A DNA stretch of 64,000 bases from Trichostrongylus colubriformis (GCA_963978905.1 OZ022260.1:8297725-8361724); one strand, 5' to 3'. Positions 9,268-20,545 are shown, numbered from the stretch's first letter. Program-made: numbers and translations. Notes: generated by a model from the sequence alone, not told the origin.

Positions 9268-12200
9268 GCACATTCCAGAACATCATAAGAGGATATTTCT
9301 AGCCATCTAGTACGCAGCCTGACGGGTCCGGTCCTATTCATATCACTCGTTCGCCTAACTGAGAACGCCTCATCGGTGGAATGGCTTGGCCTGATGCGTT
9401 TTACACAAACGGGTCCGTGAGATTCGATGTTGAACAGGCTACCCAACGTATGTAGCCTACGCTGAAATCGCGCCAAATTTCGGATTTTTCCGGTAGAAGA
9501 GCACGTTAGCTGATAACACATTTTCTCTACCATTCAAGTGAATCGAATCGTGAATTTTGAATGTGATGTGATCTTTACAATGAATTCTTCCAAAAGTTGA
9601 TATATGTATAGATCAAAATATGTCCTCCCACAAGGTCCGGTACTGATTTAGCTCGCTAGCAAACTCATTAGGCCACAGGATCTCTCATCCCAGAAATGGT
9701 TTTCGGGACCATGATAGTAGCAGACCCGCCTCTCGATACTACATCATCTTAAACACAAAATGAATAGCTTTTTGTAGGATTAAGGAAATACGGTGCAGGG
9801 TAAAACGGTTATGTGTGAGGAATGGTCGTAAAAAGGGTCAGTACAGAAAAATACACCGATAAGCTTTTTTTTTGTTCGCATTTTTCCTAAAATAACAGCT
9901 ATGACTATGACCAGGAGCTAAGACGTCATCGCTTGCTATTGTTACAGTATTTACTTTTTCCGCAAAGTGAAGAATTTACTGTTTTTGTTACTGTATAACC
10001 ATTTTCTCTTACCTTCATTTGTTTGTTCATCGGTTGGAGTTTTTTTTGACTTTTTAAGCATTGTTTTTTGCTTATTTTTTTTGGACTGTCAACACTGTTC
10101 CAACCATTCGTTTGCCCTTCTCTAGCACCACACTTACCGATGAGCCTCCACTGTTGACGAAGGCATAGGGATGTGGCTGAGTGGAAGCAAAACGAACCAT
10201 TTTACTTTTTTGATAATTATATCATAGTTTTTTTGTTTTTCTTTGATTTTTTATTCAATTGCCTTCATCGGAGCCCATAAAGCCGAAACATATGTATTTG
10301 TGAAACAAAATGTTTATTACCATTTTACAAATTGCAAAATTTGAATTTTCTTTTTTTCTCTTTGATATTATCCTGTTTGTTTGCACAAACGACCTTGTCT
10401 TGGGTAATGGCATGTCTAGTGACGTAACGAAGTAAATAAATAAATAATTTAATAAATTACAAGTGAAACTGAAAGGTTGAATTAATCCTAAGCGATATAC
10501 GATGTGAGTTTAATTTGAGGCACCATTCAACAGCTCCACGGCTCCGTTAGGTCAGTGCTTCTCAGTATATCGCTTTAAATTCATTCACCCACGATTTACC
10601 GTAATTTGAAAATTGGCAATCAACGTTCTATTTCGCAATCATGTTTCGGTTTTACAGGCTCCGAAGAAATTTGGCGGGAAAAATAGACATTGTAACAGTT
10701 TCGGAGGCTTAGTTAAAGGTATCACTGGTTTTATTGAGGTCCCGAGATTAAATTGGAAGTCGTGCATGGGGTCTTAAGGAAGGCGGAATCGAACACTTTG
10801 GGATGGATTGTCAATACTACTCCCCTCCTTACATTCATCACCTTGGTTACAATCAACTCATGTTTTCACTCATCACCCCCTAGGACTCATGAAGATCACC
10901 CACAGGTGAATCTTGGTCGTTGGGTACAGAACGGCTCGAAACGTGAGCCCAAGTCCCCCTTTGACCACCTCGTCTAACTCCAAGGTCGTTGATTCGGTCT
11001 CACTTTTTTGTTGGACACCGAAAATTCAAGTATGAATTCGACTGCTCCTATGAATAAAAGCAAAAATTGAATGCACGGCGCGCCCTGTCGCTTATTTACT
11101 TTTTTAGTTGAGCTTTCAACAAGTTTCCCACAACTTGCTACTATCTGACTAAATTACGTCAAAAGATCCTACTCCGCAGTAATTTTGTTTCTATTTGTTA
11201 TTTCAACTGACTGATTTTGTCTGTTACTGCTAAAATATCTTGTTTAAAGACACCGGAAGGGGGTAATCTTGGCTTACGGTAGAACAGACGTAGTGTGGAC
11301 GAGTTAAGTGGCCGCCATTGCACAAACTCGCCAATTTGACGCCTTGGCATGGTGCCAAAAGGAGATGTTTCTATTGTAAATTTGCTTTTTCTTTTTACTT
11401 TTTACTTTGTTCTTTCTTGTATTGTTTCCAGATGTACCTACATGAATGCTAATGTAGTTGGGAATGGCCGCTACACTGCGCTGGGAGTCAGGTATAACTA
11501 ACGTTGGCCCGCGGCCCGTCTCCTGCAGCGGACAACTCGGAAAGTCAGTGTGTTGGATGCGAATGGGATGCGAATACACACCGCAGCGTCGCGCTTTTCA
11601 GAAATCCGGGTTTTTTCGCCGGTTATCGCTTCTAAGCTTACAAAATGCTCATTTCTTTGCATCTTCCTCTTGTTTCGGACCCCTTCCGGTTCCTTTAACG
11701 GTGACAGACATGTGGTATGGCTCGTCACCAATCTCAACTTACGTGGGCGAAGTGCTTGTCTCGTGCTAATTTCGCTTTCGGCTCATTTCCCTTTTTTGAG
11801 ATTGTGGTGAACTTTTATGACTCGCTGAAACCTTTTTGTTTCTTTGAACCCGACAAAAGTATTAAACACGGAAAGCACAGGACACCTGGTGAGAACGCTG
11901 AGAAATCGCCTATTTATTGAACATTAATGCTCTTTCCAAGAGAGGTTTTCGATTTTATTGGGTAATAATCAGAGAGCTGACACGTCCTTTGTTATGCCCT
12001 GCCACAAAAACCTCATCGTGGGAATTCGCGAGGATTTTTAGTTCCCTATAATGGCGTGTTTCATGGAGGCGCCGCATTTACACTAACGATCCTTGGAATG
12101 AAATCTTGCGCAGCTTGATGAACCCCACTTATCCTCAGTTACAGTAAGTAAATTATCGAAACACAGTGGCTTGGGTGATAAATCAAGGCAAAACGAATCA

Positions 12201-12819
12201 CAAATTAAATTTTCAATTACCGGCTATCCTTACATTTTTTCTTGTCCAGTAGAAAATTTATTTGCGGAATGGTGCGATGTTTGAGTGCGCTGATCGTTTG
12301 CGGTTCGGTCATTTGGTCGATCAGCCAAGCTGCTTTTCCAGTTTAAAACCTCATTTACTTTTTTCATCGTCGCTATTCATCACGGTTGACAGCTTATGAG
12401 CTTCGCGAGATCAGCATCCGCTAATTGTCAAGAAGGTGGCCTCCAGTGTCACGGAAGGCACAGCGTGAAGCTACACTTGTCTTCACACTGACCAGCTCAA
12501 CTTCTCGTTTGTGACAAACACCGAAAAATCTTCGACATTTTCAGGGGAAATTTCGGCAAATTTTTCTAGAACCCCTCATAAGCCCATGTTTGCACACTCG
12601 TTGTTCCACAGTGTTTGAAGTAAAGCCAATCACCGCTCTTCACCCAGTCGCTTTGAGTCTTGCACATGAGAGAGGCAGTCTGGAGTCCAAGTTCTGGCAC
12701 AACTCGTGCGATGGAATTGCACATTCAAGGGCACCCATGATTCCGGATTAGTACAAAATGTGTAGCATACCCCCAAAAAGCTCGGCCCATGGTCAAGCAA
12801 GGATTAGCTGGTCTTGAAC

Positions 12820-12942
12820 GGGTGTGCGGCAATTGGTCGAATTTTCGCACGGCCGCCCCCCTTGAGCGGAATTCCAAATGACTGCGGCAAGTAGTACTGA
12901 CGGCGCCGCGAAGCGAAAATTCGACCAGTCACCACATACCCG
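12820..12942. repeat. GC-rich hAT-like MITE, GGGTGTGCGGC ends
   Basis: This 123-bp element has ends GGGTGTGCGGCAATTGGTCG and a complementary right end. It is flanked by TCTTGAAC (left) and TCCTGAAC (right), an 8-bp target duplication with one mismatch, as for hAT transposons. Confidence 0.65.
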
Positions 12943-13034
12943 TCCTGAACGGGGACGTGTTTTGGATTGGAGTCAGCAGTGCAAACTTCTCAGCTGATCG
13001 TCAGATAGTTTGAAAGCGGTCGCTGGTCGATAAC

Positions 13035-13782
13035 TACAGGGGGTGCCAAAAAAAAAGTAATTTTGTCCACGGCTCACATCTGCCAATTTTACAAAACGTA
13101 GGGAAACGAAAGAGATAAAGGTATTGGGGCAAAACATTCCCAAAATGTTCCTCTAAAAGTAGGAACAAGCTGTGGGTACTCACGTTCATGTTCATAAAAA
13201 TATGGAGGTTTCATTCGGCGCAGTCGGGCTTCGGAGTACCTACATTTAAAAATTCGCTAAAAACAGTGGAGCCAAGTTCCGTGGTAGGTCTTTTGTGGGA
13301 AGCTTCCTGAGGGTTGGCCCTTCGGTTCTTGGAAGTCACAGAGCCCCTGCTGCTTGGACAAGGCTGCTATGATCCAAAGTATCATTTTCATGCCTCAAAT
13401 CCGCCTCCGGAGGGGTTTCAGTGGTAGGGGAACGTTTTGGCTCTTGGAAACGAAGGGCGCTGAGAACCCGGAAAAAACACATTGTTAAAGAACACCATCC
13501 GTTATGAATCCCCTTAGGTACCCAGATTGAACGGACGTCAGCAAGGTTGTGAACGAGGGCGACAAAATTTTGGATTTTGCCCAGTTGGGGTGATACATCT
13601 TGTTCAGTCTTTCCTTGCTCCCGTTCCTGCTCGTGCAGGAGGCTGCCACGGAGTATAGTGATAGAGTTAGGTCTGCTCTTGATTCTGGGGATAAGAATAC
13701 CTCAATAGAATTTACTGTAGTTTGGCTAAATGGGGTCGAAAGTGGAGGAGACAAAATTACTTTTTTTTTGGCACCCCCTGTA
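13035..13782. mobile_element. DNA element with TACAGGGGGTGCC ends, copy 1
   Basis: This 748-bp element has inverted ends TACAGGGGGTGCCAAAAAAA and GACAAAATTAC..TTTGGCACCCCCTGTA. It is related over most of its length, in opposite orientation, to 20900-21645. It holds minus-strand open frames with partial similarity to frames in the second copy (for example LSLYSVAASCTS against LSLNSVTAFCTS), so it is probably a degenerate autonomous transposon. The transposase family is not recognised. The TA ends fit the Tc1/mariner group. Confidence 0.6.
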
Positions 13783-14992
13783 TACATTGTGCTATGTAGC
13801 ACTGCTATGGCTATCGATCGAGGACCTGTGTTATTTCTTACTTTTCCGTTTTTGACGACACAATTCTGATATTTGTACCAACAACATCAATCGCATCAGT
13901 CATAGTGTGATAAAAAGGGATGGTATCGACGGGGTCGGTTTGAGGGAGCGTCATAGCCTTCAAAAATTTTTTTCTAATCCACTGATTGATCCTAGCCCCC
14001 ACCTACTCACCGATACCCCTGGTAGGCAAAAGCCATGTTGAAGAATGACAGCCGTAAGGAAACCGCCAGCTTATACGAGCGCAGCGGTAAGTAAAAGAAC
14101 GTCGAAACCAAGTCCTAGCCTGGGACTTACTTCCTTGCCGCCGAGAAGTTGGTAGTGTATTTACCCAGGAGGGATAGTGGAGTTGAACCCAGACATAGCT
14201 CACCTACGGGAAGGCCACTTCATCTCTGATGGTCAAGACCGTCCTTATTCCAGAATGAAACTCGAATTTGCACCAAGTTTCGAACAAGTTCACCAACGAG
14301 AACTCTTTTTATTCTTCAGCTCTCACAGTGAATAGTCGATCGGAATCCAAAATCCCTAAAAAGAAGAAGTTAAACTGGGAAGATTTCGAGTATTCGATCC
14401 TGTTCAAAAGTCGACTTTTTTTGTTTCGATTTGACGCATCGTAACAATCCCCAACTGTGTCCGAATCGCCACTGGAATGGTTTCGTATGGTTGAGCTGTC
14501 ATGCAGCAACTGAAAAAAACAAAGACGAGGCGATGAGATAGCCATTGCATTGTGGGAGAAGCTTCCAGTAACACCGGTTTTCCTCATAAATATAGAACTA
14601 TTATATATGCGATGGCGCGCAATAAATGACGGTAAGAAGGCATCGTATCGGACGCATTCGATGCATACTGATGAGACTGGATCTTCTTTCAACTAGGTGA
14701 CGACTATACCATTAAAAAAAGCGTTACAAAATTGATATGAAGAGCGCTATACTTATGAAATGATCCATGAAAATGAAGGATTGGTTAACTCAATCCCTAA
14801 CTTCGAGATGCGCCTGCGCTGTGAATTTCCATACAAATTCAGGCCGTCATGAAGAAAATTAGGCCAGCTTTTACATTGAATAACATAGTTTTAGTATTGA
14901 TTCTGATATATTTGATCTTTGATCATAGTTTACCACTCGGAGCAAGTCCAGCCCCAATATTGGCGCTGCTCAGGTTTCTGGGAATAATACTA

Positions 14993-15890
14993 TTAGGTTG
15001 AAAGGAAAGTTTTGGCCGGTTTTTGAAATTTCAACTTCGAGAGATCATAACTCGGCTCGGAGTGGATCTTTTCTCACAAAATGAGCACCATTAGATTCGC
15101 TACACTCTTGGCAACACTATGCATACCTACACATCTCAATTTGGTGAAGAGCTGATGATTTATATTGTGCGAAATGAAAAAAAGTCGACTCCAAATCGCC
15201 ACTCTTTCTAAACACACTGCTACTTGAAGAGCTGGCCAGATGTTTTGGAAAGCGGGGCATAGTTAGCGCTAGATCTGATGAACATGATAGACGAGTAAGG
15301 GCCTTACCCCGCAACTGTTTCAATTAGTGGAATAGGATTGTGAAAAATGCGCTTGCGCATGACTGCCGTGAGAGGTCCCGCGGCACCCATTTTTTTGGAT
15401 TTTTCCAAATCAAGGCCACTTGAGGTGGTCAACTAAGGTTGCTTGTTGAGGGCCATGACTTGTGTATATCCCCTGCAAATATGGACGCTCATCGCCTTCT
15501 GCCGTTTTAGTTAAAGCGATTTGATCAATTGAAAATTCGAGCAGCTCGTCCTCATTTCTGCACTTCTGAAACCGGAGACAATGTGTTCCATCCAGTGATA
15601 CACCCCCTCCTCTTGCAGTATTCACATTTGTGGTCCTCTTCGCTGGGACTCGGCTAAGCAAGAACTCCTGAGGTGAAGTCATCTTAAAAGTGCCATTTTC
15701 GCAGCACTTTAAAATTTCCCTAATAATTCGAAAACCTTGTGGCATTCCAAATAAAACATGTATTCTGAAAGAGCAACTTTTTGACTATCTAACGAGCACA
15801 ATATGTCAGCTGATTCATGTTGACGCGCTCTGTTATTTAAATTTATCTTGTGAACGCGAAAAAGCGGCCAGAACTTTCCTTACAACCTAA
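14993..15890 (-). mobile_element. Mariner-type element, decayed, minus orientation
   Basis: The ends TTAGGTTGAAAGGAAAGTTT and GGCCAGAACTTTCC..CAACCTAA are flanked by TA. The minus-strand frame at 15410-15745 retains the second helix-turn-helix region of the transposase (RPYLQGIYTSHGPQQATLVD, then HLK, followed after a shift by KKMGA). SSDLALTMPRFPKH downstream looks like a mutated SPDLAPSD block. A related copy in plus orientation is at 55477-56313. Confidence 0.7.
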
Positions 15891-17343
15891 TATAATAGCT
15901 GATATGATAAATATTCCATCATATAATAAAAATGAAGTCCTCAAAAAATAATTCTTAAAATTTCAGTCATGAAACATCTAACGGCCTCTGTTATGCGTGG
16001 AAGGGGCAACCACTGGAAAGTGGCCATAATCTTTGACGAGACTTGAAAAGAGAACACACAGAAAGGCCGCCTCTGAACAAAGGAGCAGTAAGGATCCACT
16101 ACTAGAGGGACTGTATCGACGCTAAGGCACAGTACGGGTTCGAGGTAACCGATAACATCCCACCCGGCCTTTTTCCATCAGAAACCTCGATACTTCCAGG
16201 GGTCGAGGAAAATAGCCGCTTCAATAGGACACTCCCCCCCCCTCTCTCTCTGCGGCGACCAAAGCAACCCTCCCCCCTTTTTGACCTCTAGAATCCAGTA
16301 ATTGCTGCCCCGGATTGCATATATGCAGTGTGTCTTATTGGTATATATCCTTTTCTGCGGTAAAAAGATATTTATTCTGCATTTTGTCACACGGAATTGC
16401 GCTAAAATACCCTTTGCTTGCCATCTGCTCCTACTGAAAGTTTAGATTTTAGTACTTAGTGTTTATCACTGACCTTTGAAGTTACGACCCCCACCCCCTT
16501 GTCCGCTTAAATACGGCCCCTTGTCAAGGAATCCTCGAGTTTCGGTGTACCTTGCCTATCGTTGAGCGATTTGTCGCTGTAGCTGTGCCACCAATTAAAT
16601 GGAGACTTGCTATACAAGACACAAACTGAATGGAGAACGGACAGCTATACTTTGCAAAGCGAGACCGAGAAAAAACACTGGAAAATCTCCATTTTTCGTG
16701 GTTTTTTAACGATTCCTCTTCCATTCGGCAACCTGCACCGCTCCTCTCAAGACTTCTCTTCCCACGCGGCAAATATGATCCCCTGTGGAGGGTTTCCCGG
16801 CCCACGACTTACTTCAAACAAAAAAAATTTGACTTCCACAATTCCTGACTTTGTTGCCCATCCCCGGAAACTGTTCCAACATTCAAATGCGTAGCACTAC
16901 ACTTTACGATTTTTAATGGATGTAAACTGTATGGCGCATCCAACATTTGCACTTATTCCTAAATCAAATCCGAGGCGACCAGCTGAAATGTAGTTCAAGT
17001 GAGCTGTTCCATGATGGTGTGTTTGCATAGCATGGAAGCTACAATTGGACGTGATTCTCGCATTGATTCCAGTTGCGCGGGATAAGCCATGCCTTCGCAT
17101 ACATTTCCAAAAGGAAAACTTGGTAAGGGTACTGCAAAACTCCTGTATATGGTTTTTCGCCGAAATAAGTTGATGGGCGGAGGTTCTTATTAGGTTGTAC
17201 TATCACGTGAAGTAGTAAAGCATCGGACCTGAATGCAAAACCCTTCCTTTGCGCATCATCTTTTGCTCCTCTGCGTCACCACGTCTATTTTAGGTTTTCA
17301 GAATATTACAGGAAAAATCATTCTTAGGAAATTTCCTTTTCAG

Positions 17344-17505
17344 ATCAGTGCCTATCTGGAAAAGGAAGAACAAGAGGAGCGAGTTCAAGCCGATTGGAAA
17401 TTCGCAGCAATGGCCGTTGATCGAGCCTGTCTTATAATGTTCACTGTATTCATCGTACTCTCAGCAATCGCCATTTTCCTCTCAGCACCTCACATCGTCG
17501 CCTAA
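17344..17505 (+). CDS. Nicotinic acetylcholine receptor subunit, MA helix and TM4 terminal exon
   Basis: The exon follows a tttccttttcag acceptor and ends in TAA at 17503-17505. It encodes the charged MA helix (ISAYLEKEEQEERVQADWKF), the AAMAVDR motif that precedes TM4, TM4 itself (CLIMFTVFIVLSAIAIFL) and the short tail SAPHIVA. DWKFAAM.VDR is diagnostic of nicotinic acetylcholine receptor subunits. It starts in phase 0, the phase in which the loop exon ends, and the joined junction YDQVSE-ISAYLEKEEQ reads as one continuous helix. I therefore infer that the two exons are adjacent in the transcript. A possible variant polyadenylation signal follows at 17606. Confidence 0.86.
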   Translation: MSAYLEKEEQEERVQADWKFAAMAVDRACLIMFTVFIVLSAIAIFLSAPHIVA

Positions 17506-17605
17506 GACGTCTTCTATAAGCCCCCACATGTGGAAGCATGCGACCAATCTCATTCTTGATTTTGTATTGTCTTGCCTTGAATTCTGTTGTGTTTTATAAA
17601 TGACT

Positions 17606-17612
17606 AATTAAA
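17606..17612 (+). terminator. Possible polyadenylation signal of the receptor gene
   Basis: AATTAAA lies about 100 bases after the receptor stop codon. It is a one-base variant of AATAAA. It sits within 12 bases of the presumed signal of the convergent small secreted-protein gene, so the two 3' ends probably overlap or abut. Confidence 0.35.
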
Positions 17613-17616
17613 ACAT

Positions 17617-17622
17617 TTTATT
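17617..17622 (-). terminator. Polyadenylation signal of protein A gene
   Basis: AATAAA on the minus strand lies about 62 bases after the stop codon. The surrounding 3' sequence (TTTATTCTTCTGTCT with a following TATATATACAGAAAAT) is shared with the paralogous gene at 20.1 kb, so the duplication included the 3' untranslated region. Confidence 0.5.
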
Positions 17623-17683
17623 CTTCTGTCTACTTATATATACAGAAAATGAGGGAGAAAAATCAGTATTATAACGTGCTATC

Positions 17684-17813
17684 CTATTTGCCAACAGGAT
17701 AGCCACCGCCGCCTGCACTAGCATAAGATGGCATGGGTGGCGGTGGTGGTGGTGGTGCTACAGCATATGATGGTGGTGCAACTGCATAACCTCCTCCTCC
17801 TCCGCCGCTAATT
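17684..17813 (-). CDS. Small secreted Gly/Pro/Tyr-rich protein A, last exon
   Basis: This is the last exon of a small minus-strand gene whose upstream exon is at 17874-18013. The acceptor on the minus strand is tttttattacag. The exon encodes a Gly-rich run, YAVAPPSYAVAPPPPPPP, MPSYASAGGGG and the terminus YPVGK, then a TAG stop. Its composition (Gly, Pro, Tyr, Ala) is that of nematode cuticle-associated or ground-like protein N-terminal regions, but no ground-like domain is present. The paralogue at 20151-20310 has the same YAVAPP repeat, the same YPVGK terminus and the same phase-2 entry, which supports both models. Function is unknown; an extracellular structural role is inferred. Confidence 0.65.
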
Positions 17814-17873
17814 CTGTAATAAAAATGAATTTTTTATGGGAAAAACGGATAAGCTCAAAAAAAAAACACCTAC

Positions 17874-18013
17874 ATTCCACCGCCTCCTCCAGTCATTGGC
17901 ATACATGGTACCATACATGGCGGTGGACAACAAGCATTTCCTCCACCACCAAATAAGCCAGGTATACACGCCAATGATGGCGTGATCAATAGCGTTAACG
18001 CCAGTAAGATGAT
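17874..18013 (-). CDS. Small secreted Gly/Pro/Tyr-rich protein A, signal-peptide exon
   Basis: The exon lies between a minus-strand caccaattttcag acceptor and a gtaggt donor. It encodes a hydrophobic signal sequence (IILLALTLLITPSLA), a likely cleavage before Cys, then CIPGLFGGGG, ACCPPPC and a second Cys pair region, giving five cysteines. Frame is open to a Met at 18055, so the protein could start there. The clear acceptor, also present in the paralogue, makes a separate upstream exon more likely. One candidate is the ATG at 18966-18968 directly followed by gtgagt, which would give M-IILLALTL. That intron would be about 950 bases. Confidence 0.65.
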
Positions 18014-19820
18014 CTGAAAATTGGTGTTTATTTGTAAATAAAAACTGAGAAACATTTTATTTTATACATTAAGAGCTAGTGGCAGCGGTGCCTAGAACTC
18101 GCTCTGTTCACACAGTGTACCGCTAACATGGACGCGGAGGAAGTGACTATCTGACTCTGTTAGTCCATTGCAATTGTCAAGAATTTCAGAATTTTCAAAT
18201 TGATATTTTTTATACAACCAGGACGACACTATCTTTTGCAAGGCCTCTAGAATCTATCACACGATCCAGAATTTTTTTGGGTTCCCTATCGAAAAGTGTT
18301 GCTGTCGCAAATAATGCTCATGATGGTGGGTAGAGACGCAGAGAAGTTCTGAGACTTTGTCGGTCAGACTATGGATGTTTTGCGCTTCAGCATTCTACGA
18401 ATTTGATTCTATTTTCGAATTTCATTCTACGAATTGGAGGCAATAGCAGTAGGACAATGCCTGCTAACTTTTTCATTCATTTCCGTTCAGAAAGAGCTAT
18501 TTCTTCAATACTAAGATTTTTCTCTACTTATGCTTTGCGGAGTGGGCGAATGTGCTGCCCTATGGAGGAGAACCAGTAATGGGCGTGGCATATGCCATAC
18601 AACAACATATTCCACGCCCATTCGGAATTCTCCATGATTATAGCGTCTTCTCCAGGACATGCTTGTAATGACTAAACTTATCGAAATTAATCGGAATACA
18701 CTGGACTGGACCAGTTCAATGTCACTAGATTCGATGGAATCATTATGGATTTACTGGGATCCCAAATGAGACCCCTCGCGATCATCAGATTTTACAACGT
18801 TACAGAGGAGCTTGTGTACTTTATATACGATAAAATTCTGTGTTACACACAGCAATATATCCAACAGTGAATGCGGTAGACTCTGATGATAGGACTGTAC
18901 CAGTACGAGTACAGCGGTGTGTAAAAGTACTGTGACTGAAGCGGCGCGTACAAACTGAAACTCACCATCTCTGGGGCAGAAACTGTACTGAGCTTGAGGC
19001 AGACGACGAGGATATGAATCCGAGCGATTTATAAAGGGGATCTTGGGGCACCGCCCCCTCGTGACGACGAGATCCGGACCATCTTTTTGTGTTAGCTCGC
19101 GCTTAATGGCAGGCTACTGGGCGGTGGTAAAGCTGCTATTGCTGGAGGGAGGGATGGGAAGATTGTGTAGGTGTAAGCAGGTGATGGCCATGTCCCGCCG
19201 CTATATAATTCAAGGACATCGAGCATGCATGTCATCCAGAATTTGCCCCCCCCCCTCCCTTCCTCTTTTGCGGATCTCATTAGCATAACAACAACACGAT
19301 CACCTCTCGTTGTGTTGCATGTGAGTGTACGCGCACGGTTTTCGTATAAATTGACCACTTTCTAATGGAGGTGAAAGGGTCGCACATCAGCAAGCACAAC
19401 CCATGTGGGGTTTCTTTCGGAACAGGTTCAAGATCCCTTTTAGAGGATCGAAAGGGAAGCGTCGGGGCTATGCCTGCTTTAAGTGCAATTGCACTTTTTC
19501 CGAATGTGACTGGTGTGGTTTACAAAAGAATTCATCAGAGGCAATCGCATACGAATCGATCTGAATGCCCATAAAAGTGAGGGGAAAAGTTGAGCACGAA
19601 TCATTCGGCGATAGAAAAAGGAGTTGCATGAGAACATCGTCCATACGCTGAGGAGGGGGGAGGGAGGGGGCGCATATGCCGACAAGGGCTTAAAAACTTG
19701 GCACGGCGCTAATAGTTCTAATCGGGATATTTCACATACCTTGCCATACCTTTATGCTACCATACCCATGCCCATTAGCTTCGGTTCTGCTGATTCGTTT
19801 GACCTTCACCCTATAAACTC
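18014..19820. other. Interval between the paired secreted-protein genes
   Basis: The interval probably includes the first intron of gene A. A small hairpin (AATGGGCGTGG and its complement, 18573-18625) is present. Otherwise nothing is recognised. Confidence 0.45.
18966..18968 (-). CDS. Candidate start-codon micro-exon of protein A
   Basis: On the minus strand an ATG is followed immediately by a consensus donor (ATG, then gtgagt). Joined in phase 0 to the exon at 18013 it yields a compact signal peptide beginning M-IILLALTLL. This is only a model. The alternative is the in-frame Met at 18055, read through what looks like intron sequence. Confidence 0.35.
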
Positions 19821-20059
19821 GGGTGTGGGCAGATATGACGGGAAATCGCTTCGCGGCGTTTCACTCGCGCCGCCACCAGTACGACTTGTGAGTCGACTGC
19901 TCTTGGGAGCCCGGCAGAACATGGCTGTGTCACCTCTGCGCCTCCACCCATGGCACACTGCCCCGCTTGAAAGCTGCCATGCCCTGGCATTGGCACTCGT
20001 ATCAGCCACTGCTCGCCGCGGGCGGCCACGCGATTTTCGGTCATATCTGCACACAACCT
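19821..20059. repeat. GC-rich hAT-like MITE, GGGTGTGGGCAGATATGAC ends
   Basis: The inverted ends are GGGTGTGGGCAGATATGAC and GTCATATCTGCACACAACC. It is flanked by ATAAACTC on the left and GTAAACTC on the right (7 of 8 bases). The core GGCGCCACCAGTACGACTTG (one base different here) is shared with the other members. It sits just past the 3' end of secreted-protein gene B. Confidence 0.75.
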
Positions 20060-20089
20060 GTAAACTCAATGCACAGCTAAATAAACAAC

Positions 20090-20095
20090 TTTATT
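20090..20095 (-). terminator. Polyadenylation signal of protein B gene
   Basis: AATAAA on the minus strand lies about 55 bases past the TAG. Its context matches the 3' region of the paralogue at 17.6 kb. An inverted-repeat element (19821-20059) ends about 30 bases beyond it. Confidence 0.5.
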
Positions 20096-20150
20096 CTTCT
20101 GTCTGAGTATATATATACAGAAAATCAAAATCAGAATTAATGATGCTATC

Positions 20151-20310
20151 CTATTTTTTGCCCACAGGATAGGCTCCTCCACCGCCGCCGCCAACGTATG
20201 CTGGTGGTGCGGGGGCAACGTACGATGGTGGTGGTGGTGGTGGTGGTAGTGGTGGAGCTACTGCATAGCCACCACCACCGCCACCACCAGCTGCACCTTG
20301 CACGACGTAT
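20151..20310 (-). CDS. Small secreted Gly/Pro/Tyr-rich protein B, last exon
   Basis: This is the paralogue of the exon at 17684-17813, on the same strand about 2.4 kb upstream in the direction of transcription. After a tttattacag acceptor it encodes YVVQGAAGGGGGGGYAVAPP, a run of prolines, SYVAPAPPAYV, another Gly run and the terminus YPVGKK, then TAG. Entry is in phase 2, completing an Ile codon (AT plus A) exactly as in gene A. Very low complexity makes homology searches weak. The conserved exon structure is the best evidence that it is a real gene. Confidence 0.65.
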
Positions 20311-20366
20311 CTGTAATAAAGCGATTTTTTCGAGCGAAAAATTCGAAAAAATATGTAAATACTCAC

Positions 20367-20545
20367 ATTGTTTTCGATGGTCCACCGACTCCCACTCCCC
20401 CTCCTATTCCACCCACGGGCGCACACACGGCCTGACCACAACAGCATCCTCCTCCTCCTCCTCCACCACCACCAAATAGACCGCCCAGCAAACCGAAGCA
20501 GGCCGATGATGGTGTCACCAGCAGAGCTAACGTCAGAAAGACAAC
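20367..20545 (-). CDS. Small secreted Gly/Pro/Tyr-rich protein B, signal-peptide exon
   Basis: The exon lies between a minus-strand acceptor (cttagttcag) and a gtgagt donor. It encodes VVFLTLALLVTPSSA, a signal-peptide core, then C at the likely cleavage point, FGLLGGLFGGGG, CCCGQAVC and a Gly/Val-rich linker. Like protein A it has five cysteines in this exon and leaves in phase 2. The first exon with the start codon was not located. By analogy with gene A it may be little more than an ATG. The frame is also open to a Met at 20614. Confidence 0.65.

Larger units (their letters stand above)
4431..17343 (+). other. About 12.9 kb final intron of the receptor gene
   Basis: I find no convincing exon between the loop exon and the TM4 exon. 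The interval holds a TACAGTCC-type MITE (5553-5690), a tRNA-like fold-back (7013-7566), two GC-rich inverted-repeat elements (8921-9267 and 12820-12942), a 748-bp CAGGGGGTGCC-ended element (13035-13782), a broken mariner (14993-15890) and a lone mariner-like terminus (TTAGGTTGTACT at 17190). A short open stretch at 8275-8400 (+) reads LLSDYRYLQRLHRADARIND and might be an old coding relic, but I do not recognise it. The rest is unassigned AT-rich sequence. Confidence 0.6.

Noticed and set aside
17233..17343. Met at 17233 as the start of a small membrane protein
   Set aside because: The TM4 sequence begins exactly after a strong acceptor at 17343 and matches the C-terminus of the receptor; the upstream part of the frame is intron.
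19624..20106. 160-codon plus-strand open frame
   Set aside because: It lies mostly in the MITE at 19821-20059 and in the 3' region of the secreted-protein gene on the other strand.
20198..20479. Val- and His-rich plus-strand frames
   Set aside because: They are the antisense of the Gly/Pro-rich secreted-protein exons.
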